A stretch of 64,000 nt of DNA, taken from the NCBI GenBank assembly GCA_012837715.1, contig DUQR01000043.1, positions 46,326 through 110,325 on the forward strand. The letters are read 5' to 3'. Origin of the DNA: Bacillota bacterium. GTDB lineage: Bacteria > Bacillota > UBA4882 > UBA10575. Positions 12,670 to 21,932 of this stretch are shown here, piece after piece. Below the pieces are notes generated by a model. The model made no database searches. It was not told where the DNA came from and saw only the letters and a program-made list of their open reading frames with translations. The translations under genes were made by a program, and so were the position numbers. Position 1 is the first letter of the stretch, and every line of letters begins with the position of its first letter.

Positions 12670-12691
12670 CTCCCTGGCGGGAGTTTTTTAT
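12668..12691 (+). terminator. Rho-independent terminator after secG
   Basis: AACTCCC-TGGC-GGGAGTT followed by a T tract. Confidence 0.85.
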
Positions 12692-12890
12692 TTTTCAAAC
12701 CCATCTTCCTCTTCAGAAAACATTTTGTTCTACCGAATAAATAAGTGGAATCCCAGCGCGCTCTTGGTGTAAAAAATTCTGGGTAAAAAGAAGTTTTGTC
12801 GGTTCACTCCATTGTGAAAAGCAGGATTGTTTGCTATTATGTAGAACATTATTAAGCTAGGGAGAGTTCAGCAGGGAGGAGAGGGTTCCT

Positions 12891-14378
12891 TTGAAATTTA
12901 TCAGTATTAAAAAGCGCTTATTGCTTCGGATTATGATTCCATTAATGGTGCTTGTTGTCCTCAGTAATCTGCTGGGGACCATAATCAGTAGTGTGTTTTG
13001 GCGAATTGTCCTTGAAATTCTTTTGGTCTTCGGGTACTTGAAACTAGTAGAAATATTCGTTGACCGCGGAGTTTTAGGGCCAGTTCACCTGATCAACCAG
13101 GTCGCGGAGGAAGTTGCGGAGAATAACTTAAGTAATGAACTGCAAATTGCGACCGGCGATGAATTTACCATTCTCGGGCATAATTTAAACCAAATGTTGG
13201 CTAATCTACGCCGGATTCTCCAGGAAAACTTGGAAGCAGCCGAGAAACTAATGTTAGCCGCCCATGATATGTCGGCCATGGCGGAAGAGGCTAATCTTTC
13301 GTCGCAAGAAGTTACGAGCGCAATCGATGTGATTGCGAAGGGGACGGAAGAACAGTCTCAACATGTCAAACAATCATCTTTGGCTGCCCAGCAGATGGCG
13401 TCGACGGCTCAGGAAGTAGCCGCGGAATCCCAAAAGGCGGCTTCCTTCTCGACGAAGGCATCGGAACGGGCTAAGATCGGCGGCGAAATTATTCAGACCG
13501 TCCAGGAAAAGATTTTACAGGTCAAAGAGACTGTTGACTCCTCAGTTGATACGGTCCGTCGACTGGGATTAAAGTCGCAGGAAATTGGGAAGATTACCGA
13601 TGTGATTCGGGGTATTTCCCGTCAAACTAACCTTTTGGCCTTAAATGCGGCGATTGAGGCCGCCCGGGCTGGTGAGCACGGACGTGGTTTTTCCGTGGTT
13701 GCCGATGAAGTCCGCGCCTTAGCTGAACAAACCACCCAATCTACCGGTCAGATTGTGGAGATGATCGCGGAGATTCAAAGTGAAACCCAAAGCGCCGTTG
13801 AAGCGATGGAATCCGGGAAAATGGTTGTGGATGAAGGGGCCTCTCTTGCTAACCAAGCCAACGAAGCTTTTACAGCGATTGTTAATTCGGTGACCGAGAC
13901 CGTGCAGACCATTCAGGAGATTGCAGCGGCTTCCCAGGAACAGGCGGCGAGTAGTGAAGAGATGAATAGCACAATGGCCGGGGTGGAAGAGATCGCCCAA
14001 CGGAATGTGGGAGCAGCTCAGCAAGTGGCGGCGGTTACCGAACAACAAAGAACCGTCATGGAACAACTGGCCAAGTCTTCCAGTGCCCTGGTGGAAATGG
14101 CCGAACATTTAACCTCGATGGTTGGGCGGTTCCGAGTTAGTTCCAATTTCCAACGGTGTTGGCGGGTGATGGATTGTAACTGGGTGGATTGCCCGGCATA
14201 CCAGGCGAAAGAGGAAAAATGCTGGTTGATTCCGAACACCTTGTGTCAGAAAGGGATTCCTAGCGGTTCGGTTCTGGAGAAACGGGCCCAGTGTCACCAA
14301 TGTGAAGTCTTTAAGATTAACACCGTTGTCAGTGACCAAGCAGGAGAAGAACAGGAAAGAATAGAAGAATCGGTATAA
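12891..14378 (+). CDS. Methyl-accepting chemotaxis protein with HAMP, signalling domain and C-terminal Cys/Trp-rich (two-CW-like) domain
   Basis: Two adjacent N-terminal TMs, [40 protein letters not shown] hairpin tip, C-terminal [35 protein letters not shown]. Confidence 0.93.
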   Translation: MKFISIKKRLLLRIMIPLMVLVVLSNLLGTIISSVFWRIVLEILLVFGYLKLVEIFVDRGVLGPVHLINQVAEEVAENNLSNELQIATGDEFTILGHNLNQMLANLRRILQENLEAAEKLMLAAHDMSAMAEEANLSSQEVTSAIDVIAKGTEEQSQHVKQSSLAAQQMASTAQEVAAESQKAASFSTKASERAKIGGEIIQTVQEKILQVKETVDSSVDTVRRLGLKSQEIGKITDVIRGISRQTNLLALNAAIEAARAGEHGRGFSVVADEVRALAEQTTQSTGQIVEMIAEIQSETQSAVEAMESGKMVVDEGASLANQANEAFTAIVNSVTETVQTIQEIAAASQEQAASSEEMNSTMAGVEEIAQRNVGAAQQVAAVTEQQRTVMEQLAKSSSALVEMAEHLTSMVGRFRVSSNFQRCWRVMDCNWVDCPAYQAKEEKCWLIPNTLCQKGIPSGSVLEKRAQCHQCEVFKINTVVSDQAGEEQERIEESV

Positions 14379-14406
14379 CCTGGAGCAGGAAAAAATATTG
14401 AGGTGT

Positions 14407-14434
14407 GAAGCCAGTCTATACTGGCTTCCTCTTA
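14407..14434 (+). terminator. Probable terminator after the MCP gene
   Basis: GAAGCCAGT-CTAT-ACTGGCTTC, 9-bp stem; weak T tract (CTCTT). Confidence 0.55.
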
Positions 14435-14656
14435 TGCTTCCCCCAAGCAGTTATCCGGTTATTGGTAGGTTTTTTTGCGTTGTCCATTGATTTGATCGCC
14501 CCCTTCAAGTTGAACCCGGTTTCTTGTAGGGTCTCCTTTTAAATGGCGACAACATAAAAAGCTTGGGTAATGGCCGGTTAACTATAGAATGGACAAACCT
14601 CAGTCCCCCGGAAACCGCACACGAAGAAACAATCATTGAAAGGAGTTTGTGACAAG

Positions 14657-15859
14657 ATGAATATTTTGGTGCTGAATAGTGGCAGTTCTTCCCTGAAATA
14701 CAAACTGTTTTCCGTCGACAAAGAAGAAGTTATAGCCTACGGACTGGTTGAGAGGATTGGAATGCCGGGCGGGCTGGGTAAAATTACCCACCAGGTACAA
14801 AGGGAACAAAACGGAAAATATCAAGCCGAGGATGAGATCTCTAACCATCAGAAAGCTTTACGGATGGTTTTAAACCTGCTCACCGATGCCCAATGGGGTG
14901 TGCTCCGTGACTTGCATGAGATTAACGGCATTGGCCATCGGGTTCTGCACGGGGGGGAATATTTTAAAGCATCGATTCGGATCTCCCCCGAAGATGTAGC
15001 GAAAATGGAGGAACTGATTGAGCTTGGTCCGTTGCACATGCCAGCCAATATCATGGGGATTAAAGCCTGTGCTGAGCTAATGCCGGGTGTGCCCCAGGTC
15101 GCTGTCTTTGATACCGCTTTCCACCAGACCATGCCGAAAAAGGCTTTCCTTTATGCGATCCCTTATGATTTTTACGAAAAACACCGGGTCCGCCGGTACG
15201 GTTTCCATGGTACTTCCCACCGCTATGTCTCTCATCAGGCGGCGACCATTCTTGGACGCCCCCTTACCGATCTTAAGATGATCACCGCCCATCTGGGGAA
15301 TGGGAGTAGTTTGGCTGCGATTGACGGGGGTAAAGTCATCGATACTTCTATGGGTTTAACTCCATTGGAAGGCCTGGTGATGGGGACCAGATCGGGCGAT
15401 TTGGATCCGGCCATCGTGCCCTTTATCGGACAGAAATTGAACCTGACCCCGGAAGAGGCCGATGCCGTTCTCAATAAGAAGAGTGGTTTTTTGGGAATGA
15501 CCGGTTATTCCGATATGCGGGATATTCAACGGGAACGTAAAGCCGGAAATAACCGTGCCCAGGAAGCTTATGACCTCTTTATTTACCGGATCACGAAGTA
15601 TATTGGTTCTTACCTGGTAGCCCTAAAGGGCTTGGATGTTCTGGTCTTTACCGCCGGAATTGGTGAGAACGACTGGCAGGCCCGGGCCGACATCTGTCGG
15701 GAACTGGAGTTTTTGGGAGTTAAGATGGATTACGCGAAGAACGAAAATCTCCGTGGGGAGGAGGCCATCCTGAGCTGCGCCGATTCTAAAGTGACCATCA
15801 TGTTGATCCCTACTAATGAAGAGTTGGTCATTGCCAGAGACACGATGGCGCTTATTTAG
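14657..15859 (+). CDS. ackA: Acetate kinase
   Basis: MNILVLNSGSSSLKYKLF, GHRVLHGGEYF, VFDTAFHQTMP, YGFHGTSHRYVS, HLGNGSSLAAIDGGKVIDTSMGLTPLEGLVMGTRSGDLDP. Confidence 0.97.
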   Translation: MNILVLNSGSSSLKYKLFSVDKEEVIAYGLVERIGMPGGLGKITHQVQREQNGKYQAEDEISNHQKALRMVLNLLTDAQWGVLRDLHEINGIGHRVLHGGEYFKASIRISPEDVAKMEELIELGPLHMPANIMGIKACAELMPGVPQVAVFDTAFHQTMPKKAFLYAIPYDFYEKHRVRRYGFHGTSHRYVSHQAATILGRPLTDLKMITAHLGNGSSLAAIDGGKVIDTSMGLTPLEGLVMGTRSGDLDPAIVPFIGQKLNLTPEEADAVLNKKSGFLGMTGYSDMRDIQRERKAGNNRAQEAYDLFIYRITKYIGSYLVALKGLDVLVFTAGIGENDWQARADICRELEFLGVKMDYAKNENLRGEEAILSCADSKVTIMLIPTNEELVIARDTMALI

Positions 15860-15942
15860 TCTTAAGAATTCTTTGGAAGAAATTCGCGTCATTGATTTTC
15901 ATCACTTCGTCGCCCTAGTAGTAACTTAGGATCTGCGATTAC

Positions 15943-15971
15943 TTGACAGTAGGGTCGGTCCTGGATATAAT
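15943..15971 (+). promoter_or_regulatory. Consensus sigma-A promoter for smpB
   Basis: TTGACA (15943-15948), 17-nt spacer, TATAAT (15966-15971). Confidence 0.85.
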
Positions 15972-16000
15972 TACAGTGACCAAGTTGAGGAGTTGGACTT

Positions 16001-16468
16001 TTGGAAATCAAAAAGATCGCCACTAACCGTCGGGCTCGACACGAGTATTTTATTGAAGAGACCTTTGAGACCGGGATCGTTTTGACCGGGACCGAAGTTA
16101 AATCCTTACGACGGGGAAAGGGGAACTTGAACGACAGTTACGCGCAGATTAAAGCGGGAGAAGTTATTCTATATAACTGCCATATAAGCCCCTATGATTT
16201 TGGTAACCGTTATAACCATGATCCTCTGCGCCCCCGTAAATTGCTTATGCATAAGGCGGAGATCCGAAGGTTAATGGGTAAAATTAAAGAGAAAGGTTTT
16301 ACCTTAGTCCCCCTAGTTATGTACTTTGACCGGAACAACCGGGTCAAAATCGAGCTGGCGTTGGCCCGGGGGAAGAAGCTCTATGATAAACGAGAGGATC
16401 TGGCCAAAAGGGATGCCCAGCGGGAGATGGCCCGGGCCCTTAAACAAAAGGCGGATTTTCGTTCTTAG
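16001..16468 (+). CDS. smpB: SsrA-binding protein SmpB
   Basis: [43 protein letters not shown] start; immediately upstream of tmRNA. Confidence 0.96.
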   Translation: MEIKKIATNRRARHEYFIEETFETGIVLTGTEVKSLRRGKGNLNDSYAQIKAGEVILYNCHISPYDFGNRYNHDPLRPRKLLMHKAEIRRLMGKIKEKGFTLVPLVMYFDRNNRVKIELALARGKKLYDKREDLAKRDAQREMARALKQKADFRS

Positions 16469-16489
16469 ACTCACGTGGACGATCGTTGT

Positions 16490-16518
16490 TTGCCAAAACC
16501 CTTAATTTAGAGTATAAT
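16490..16518 (+). promoter_or_regulatory. Sigma-A promoter for ssrA
   Basis: TTGCCA (16490-16495), 17-nt spacer, TATAAT (16513-16518). Confidence 0.8.
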
Positions 16519-16545
16519 TAAAGGGTAAACTAGACTTCCCGATTT

Positions 16546-16893
16546 GGGGGCGACTGGTTTCGACGGGGAGTTTGATGACAGGGGTAGCGGGTCGAGGTGC
16601 TGTGGCCTCGTTAAACTACAGCAAGCACATTAAGTGCCGATAATAATTTATACGCTGCTTAATTTAAAGTAGCCGTCCAATCCGGACTTAACCTGGGAGT
16701 GCGGTGCGGGCGTCAACTAAACCAGGGCGCTCACCGGCTAATTCTCGGAGGCCGGTGCTAAGATCATCGAGATAGCCGAAGTTCAGTTCGGCCGTAGACG
16801 GAACGTAGGCGAACTTTAAATTGCGGTCTGCACCCGGAGAGACTCCTGTGGTCATCTTTTCGGACGGGGGTTCGATTCCCCCCGCCTCCACCA
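16546..16893 (+). ncRNA. ssrA: tmRNA (SsrA)
   Basis: GGGGGCGACTGGTTTCGACGGGG 5' end, GGTTCGATTCCCCCCGCCTCCACCA 3' end, 7-bp acceptor pairing, tag ORF GCCGATAATAATTTATACGCTGCTTAA. Confidence 0.95.
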
Positions 16894-16991
16894 AAGAAAG
16901 CTTTTTTGCCGAAAAAAAATTTGTGTATTACCTACAGCTTGTGTTCCCAAAGACAGCCGATATAAACTGTAGGAAAGGAGAAATAGTGCTT

Positions 16992-17183
16992 ATGAACCAT
17001 GGAATAAGTTCTGCGATCGGTGAACTAATTGAGACCCAAGGTCCCTCTTTGACCGCAAGTGAAGCCATTGCCAAACTGAAGGGCATGTTTTCCGATGCCG
17101 AGTTGGAGGAGTTTTATCAACAATTAAAATTTCCCGATCTTGAACAGGCGGTTCAAGCAATTATTAGTGATATTAAAGGTTAG
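16992..17183 (+). CDS. Small hypothetical protein (63 aa)
   Basis: MNHGISSAIGELIETQGPSLTASEAIAKLKGMFSDAELEEFYQQLKFPDLEQAVQAIISDIKG; AGGAG upstream and terminator immediately downstream. Confidence 0.65.
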   Translation: MNHGISSAIGELIETQGPSLTASEAIAKLKGMFSDAELEEFYQQLKFPDLEQAVQAIISDIKG

Positions 17184-17186
17184 CCT

Positions 17187-17210
17187 AACCCCGTAAGGGG
17201 TTTTTTTTTA
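17187..17210 (+). terminator. Rho-independent terminator
   Basis: AACCCC-GTAA-GGGGTT followed by a long T run. Confidence 0.85.
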
Positions 17211-17310
17211 CCTATTCGTAGCTTCCGGGCAAAACGAAGTTAACGGTCGCTTGTTATACTAAGATCACACAAACAAACATCCTTTTTTCATTTTCCTCCT
17301 TTTTTATAGT

Positions 17311-17470
17311 TTAGGGGTTTGTCCACATAACCCGCCATAGCCGAGTAAGCGGGGGCATTAAACCCGCTGATGATGTGGAACTTTTACCTATGCGAAGCCT
17401 TGTAAAGGCCATTAATTTTGTCCAGCGCCCTTTGGCGCCATTTTTTTTGCGGCGGGAACAAACCGTAGCG
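17311..17470 (+). ncRNA. Candidate unidentified structured RNA (family not recognised)
   Basis: TCCACAT..ATGTGGA outer pairing, internal GCGGG..CCCGC stem, then GCGCC-CTTT-GGCGC plus 8 T. No convincing + strand CDS. Confidence 0.3.
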
Positions 17471-17535
17471 AAGAACGTTAACCTTAATATCACCTCCTTT
17501 TATATAGTCCCCTCGTTCGTGAGGGGATTTTTTAT

Positions 17536-18057
17536 TCAGGTGAGGAGAAGACCGGAAAGACCCGCTAAGATGAGGACCGGGATCGGGTGGAGACGTCCCT
17601 TAAGCAATAAGACAAGAGCGCCAAGGAAGATGAGGACGGCTTTATAATCGGTTAAAGTAACACTTCCTACCCGCCAGAGGGCCAGGCCGATGAGGCCGAT
17701 GACCGCCGGCTTTATCCCAGTAAAAATTCCTTTTGTCCAGGGGGATTTGGTCAAACCAGTAAAGAGACGGACAATGATGAGAATAATTAGGAAAGAGGGG
17801 AGGACCACCCCTAAAGTAGCGACCAGGGCCCCGAAGAAAACGGCGGTCCGGTAACCGATAAAAGTCGCGGCATTGATGGCGACCGGCCCCGGGGTCATTT
17901 CGGCAATGGCGATGACCTCTATAAATTCGTTCAGCGCTAACCAGCCGTGCGTATCAATCACTTCCACCTGGATCAGGGGGAGCATCGCGTAACCGCCGCC
18001 AAAAGTGAAGGCGCCGATTTTAAAGAAGGTAAAAAAGAGTTTTACGAAAACGGCCAT
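17536..18057 (-). CDS. Chromate transporter family protein (half-size)
   Basis: FFTFFKIGAFTFGGGYAMLPLIQ, AEMTPGPVAINAATFIGYR, characteristic of CHR half transporters. Confidence 0.9.
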   Translation of the reverse strand: MAVFVKLFFTFFKIGAFTFGGGYAMLPLIQVEVIDTHGWLALNEFIEVIAIAEMTPGPVAINAATFIGYRTAVFFGALVATLGVVLPSFLIILIIVRLFTGLTKSPWTKGIFTGIKPAVIGLIGLALWRVGSVTLTDYKAVLIFLGALVLLLKGRLHPIPVLILAGLSGLLLT

Positions 18058-18060
18058 GGG

Positions 18061-18654
18061 TTATTTTCCTCCTGTTTTTGATGGTTGCTTGTGATGATCT
18101 TTCTCTTCAACTACATACTGATAAAGAAGGCCAGCTACGGCAGCTATGAGCAGGGTGGGAATCGGAGGTACCCCAAGCAGGAGCTGTACTAGGAAAACGG
18201 CTATGGCGATGACAAAGCCGAACTTAGTTTTTAAGATTTGTTTACCTAATTTAAAAACGGCTGACCCGATGAGGGCCGCCACAGCCGGGCGGATCCCATA
18301 GAAGAGACGTTGGGTGATGGGATGGGAAGTAAGACGGGGAAAAAAGAGGGCAATCGCTAAGATAATGGAGAAAGAGGGGAGGACAACACCTAAGGTTGCC
18401 ATGACCGAGCCCAGGAACCCGCCGGTCCGGTAGCCGACAAAGGTGGCCGTATTAACAGCAATCGGTCCCGGTGTCATCTCCGCAATCGCGATCAGTTCAA
18501 CAAACTCTTCCGTATCTAACCATTGGTGGTTCTCGATCACCTCCCTTTGGATTACGGGCACCATGGCGTAACCACCTCCGATCGTGAAGGCGCCCACTTT
18601 AAAAAAGGTAATAAAAAGGGAGAACAGATTGGTTCGTTTAGTCCGTTCCGGCAT
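18061..18654 (-). CDS. Chromate transporter family protein (half-size)
   Basis: Paralogous to the preceding ORF (FITFFKVGAFTIGGGYAMVPVIQ, AEMTPGPIAVNTATFVGYRTGG). Confidence 0.9.
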   Translation of the reverse strand: MPERTKRTNLFSLFITFFKVGAFTIGGGYAMVPVIQREVIENHQWLDTEEFVELIAIAEMTPGPIAVNTATFVGYRTGGFLGSVMATLGVVLPSFSIILAIALFFPRLTSHPITQRLFYGIRPAVAALIGSAVFKLGKQILKTKFGFVIAIAVFLVQLLLGVPPIPTLLIAAVAGLLYQYVVEEKDHHKQPSKTGGK

Positions 18655-18675
18655 AAACTTCAACTCCTCTTGGTG

Positions 18676-18710
18676 TAAAAAGAACCTGGGTCGAACCCAG
18701 GTTCTTTTTC
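18676..18710 (-). terminator. Terminator downstream of tkt
   Basis: AGAACCTGGGT-TCGA-ACCCAGGTTCT inverted repeat region flanked by A/T runs, between the tkt end and the chrA-like gene start. Confidence 0.7.
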
Positions 18711-18724
18711 TTGTGGTTTTGGGT

Positions 18725-20698
18725 TTACCATTTAAAGAAGGTTTTAATCCGGTCGGCCACAGCCTCAGGAGTAAATCCGAAGAAATTCTCCAGATCTTTG
18801 TAGGGAGCGCTGACGCCGAACCGATCGAGCGAAATGACTAAACCTAGGGGACCGGTCAGTTGATACCAGCCGCTGCCGACACCGGCTTCAATCGTGACCC
18901 GCGGTAAGTCAGGGCCGAGAACACTGCTGATATAGGCTGGATCTTGTGCCAAGAAGACTTCCCGGCAGGGCATGGAGACGACGCGGGCTTTTTTACCCAT
19001 TGTAGCCAGTTTTTCCGCAGCGGAAAGGGCCAAGGAAACCTCGCTACCGGTGGCGATTAAAACCAAATCAGCGCCGCCTTCCGGTTCGTAAAGGAGATAG
19101 CCGCCACGCATGAAGCCTTCCTGGTTGGCGCCAGGGAGGGTCGGAACCTTTTGTCGGGTCAAAAGAATGGCCGTCGGTCCGTCGGTCCGGCGTAAAGCGG
19201 CCTGCCATGCCCAAGCGGTTTCATTGGCATCGGCCGGACGGATGGTGTGCAAACCGGGAATTAACCGTAAGGCTTCGATGTGTTCCACCGGTTGGTGGGT
19301 GGGTCCATCTTCGCCTACGTAAAAAGAGTCATGGGTGAAAATGTAAATGATTGGTTCTTTCATCAGCGCAGCTAGGCGAATCGACGGTCGCATGTAATCA
19401 GAGAAGACAAAGAAGGTCGACCCGTAGACCCGGAAACCACCATGGAGGGACATGCCGTTTAAGATCGAACCCATCCCGTGCTCTCTGACGCCGAAGCGGA
19501 GATTCTTTCCGCTATATTCACCACCGCTAACATCGCCGGCTCCTGCTACGTAAGTTTTGGTGGAAGGGGCGAGGTCAGCCGAGCCTCCAACTAACTCGGG
19601 TAGTTTCGGGGATAAAGCGGTGAGGACTTTGCCACCGGCATCCCGGGTGGCAAAACTGGTCCCCGCTTCGAAGGCGGGCAATGAATTTTCCAGATCGGTC
19701 GGCAACTCGCGGGCCATCACCCGATCCCATTCGGCTCTTAGTTCGGGGAAAGCGTTGGACCAGGCAGTGAACCGGCTTTCCCAGTCCTGACGCCGTTGGG
19801 CCCATTGTTCCTGTTTTTCCTGGAAAAAGCGGGAGACGGCGGTGGGGACATGGAAGTCTTCCTCCGGCAGTCCCAAGGTCTTTTTGAGGGCAACGATGTT
19901 TTCTTGGCCCAAGGGGGCGCCGTGTACTTTGGCGTCGCCAGCTAAGGCACTACCATGGCCGATTTCCGTTTGTGCCACAATCAGGGTCGGGCGTAAGGTG
20001 TCGGCTTTGGCGTCTTCAACGGCTTTCAGGATTTCTTCCGGATTATGCCCGTCAATGTTGAGGACTTGCCAACCGTAAGCCTTAAAGCGTTGGGGCACAT
20101 CCTCTTTAAAGGCCAGATCGGTTGAGCCTTCAATGGAAATCTCGTTGTCATCATAAAAGACGATTAGTTTGCCAAGTTGCAGGTCGCCCGCCAACGAACA
20201 GGCTTCGGCGGCTACCCCTTCCATCAAACAACCATCGCCGGCAATGACATAAGTATAATGGTCAATAATGGTATGGTCCGGCCGGTTGAACCTGGCGGCA
20301 AGCATTCGTTCGGCCAAGGCCATTCCCACCGCGTTGGCAATACCCTGGCCTAAAGGACCAGTAGTGGTTTCAATACCGGGCACTTCCCAGTATTCGGGGT
20401 GACCGGGTGTTTTTGAGTTAAATTGGCGAAAACGTTTCAGTTCTTCCATCGGCAGAGGATAGCCCGTGAGATGGAGTAAAGCGTAAAGCAGGGCTGAACC
20501 ATGGCCAGCGGAGAGCACAAAACGGTCCCGGTCCGGCCAGGCGGGGGTTGTGGGGTCGTGTTTCATGACCTCGGCATAAAGGACAGCCCCAATTTCGGCG
20601 GCGCCGAGCGGCATCCCCGGATGACCCGAGTTGGCTTTTTCCACCATATCAGCGGCTAACCCGCGAATTGTGTTGGCAATTGTGGTAATCATGGACAA
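18725..20698 (-). CDS. tkt: Transketolase
   Basis: [64 protein letters not shown]. Confidence 0.97.
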   Translation of the reverse strand: MSMITTIANTIRGLAADMVEKANSGHPGMPLGAAEIGAVLYAEVMKHDPTTPAWPDRDRFVLSAGHGSALLYALLHLTGYPLPMEELKRFRQFNSKTPGHPEYWEVPGIETTTGPLGQGIANAVGMALAERMLAARFNRPDHTIIDHYTYVIAGDGCLMEGVAAEACSLAGDLQLGKLIVFYDDNEISIEGSTDLAFKEDVPQRFKAYGWQVLNIDGHNPEEILKAVEDAKADTLRPTLIVAQTEIGHGSALAGDAKVHGAPLGQENIVALKKTLGLPEEDFHVPTAVSRFFQEKQEQWAQRRQDWESRFTAWSNAFPELRAEWDRVMARELPTDLENSLPAFEAGTSFATRDAGGKVLTALSPKLPELVGGSADLAPSTKTYVAGAGDVSGGEYSGKNLRFGVREHGMGSILNGMSLHGGFRVYGSTFFVFSDYMRPSIRLAALMKEPIIYIFTHDSFYVGEDGPTHQPVEHIEALRLIPGLHTIRPADANETAWAWQAALRRTDGPTAILLTRQKVPTLPGANQEGFMRGGYLLYEPEGGADLVLIATGSEVSLALSAAEKLATMGKKARVVSMPCREVFLAQDPAYISSVLGPDLPRVTIEAGVGSGWYQLTGPLGLVISLDRFGVSAPYKDLENFFGFTPEAVADRIKTFFKW

Positions 20699-20815
20699 AC
20701 TCCTTTCCTATTATTCTAAGATTCAGTATAAGATCCCAACCTCATTATTTCTTCTTTTCCTAAAAAAAATCCTTTCAAAAAAGCTGGAGAAGGGAATTTG
20801 CAAACAAATGGTAAC

Positions 20816-21727
20816 CTAATCTTTTTCGCGACGTAAACCAAGGGTTGCGGTTAATTTGTTTAGATCGGCGGGGAGGGGAGCCCTAAACCTTAAACGCCGG
20901 TGGTGTCGGGGATGGTAAAAACCAAGGCTTACCGCGTGCAGGGCTGGGCGGGGAAAGTTTGGATCCACCCGGCCGTAAAGCGGGTCACCCCATAAAGCCG
21001 CCCCCATCGAGGCAAAGTGCACCCGAATCTGATGGGTGCGCCCGGTAATCAATTTGACGAGGAGGAGGGCGGCCCGATCGGTCCGGTTAAGGACCCGGTA
21101 ACGGGTGAGGGCCTCTTGTCCGGCTGGAGAGATGACCCGTTTGATCCCTTCCGTTCCTTTGAGGACCGGTGCGTTAATTAGACCGCTTTCGTTGGGGGGG
21201 ATCCCATCGGTGACCGCCAGGTAGCGACGGTTGATTTTATCCTTAGTCAACTGTAGGGATAATTGTTGATGTGCCCAGGAACTCTTGGCAATTAAAAGTA
21301 ATCCGGAAGTCGGCTGGTCTAAACGGTGAACCGGATGTACGGCGGCCTTTTCGTTTTTGGTGTGCCAATGGTAGACTAAAGCATTGGCAACCGTTCCGGT
21401 TAAATGGTAACGGACCGGGTGGACCAGCATGCCGGCGGGTTTATTCACGACAATGAGGTCGGGATCTTCGTAAACAATTGATAAGTCAATCTTTTCCCCG
21501 CGGATCTGTTGGGGCGGCGGGAGGGGAAAGCGGACCACCAGTTCCTCGCCACCGTGAAGAATAGTTTTCGCACGGACGGGTTTTCCTTCCAAAAAAAGAC
21601 CGTTACTTTTTTTCAAGGCAATAATTTGCCGACGGGAGAACTGCAACTCCTGCCGGAGAACGGACTCAACGGTCCGTCCTTTCCAGACGGAGAGGATAGA
21701 CAAGCGAAGGGGAGGAGATTGGGACAT
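20816..21727 (-). CDS. RluA family pseudouridine synthase
   Basis: NKPAGMLVHP, VHRLDQPTSGLLLIAKS, LITGRTHQIRVHFASMG. Confidence 0.93.
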   Translation of the reverse strand: MSQSPPLRLSILSVWKGRTVESVLRQELQFSRRQIIALKKSNGLFLEGKPVRAKTILHGGEELVVRFPLPPPQQIRGEKIDLSIVYEDPDLIVVNKPAGMLVHPVRYHLTGTVANALVYHWHTKNEKAAVHPVHRLDQPTSGLLLIAKSSWAHQQLSLQLTKDKINRRYLAVTDGIPPNESGLINAPVLKGTEGIKRVISPAGQEALTRYRVLNRTDRAALLLVKLITGRTHQIRVHFASMGAALWGDPLYGRVDPNFPRPALHAVSLGFYHPRHHRRLRFRAPLPADLNKLTATLGLRREKD

Positions 21728-21932
21728 GGGGGCGAGACCTCCTCATAGCGTAATCTCCTTAATTATAGCATACCGCTGGGCTGTTACTTATTCCTTACGC
21801 CCGGGGACAAATAGTCTTCTCTCGAATATGCTAAATTGGAAACTGTTCTACTGCTGTGTTTATTTTTTCATGGAAAGTAGTAGAAAAGAAGGCTATGCGT
21901 GAAGCCCAAGTTTGCGTTGAGGAGGGAGAAAA

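Noticed and set aside
17536-18654. Possible gene duplication of interest (two similar ORFs)
   Set aside because: Paired half-size chromate transporters are a known arrangement.
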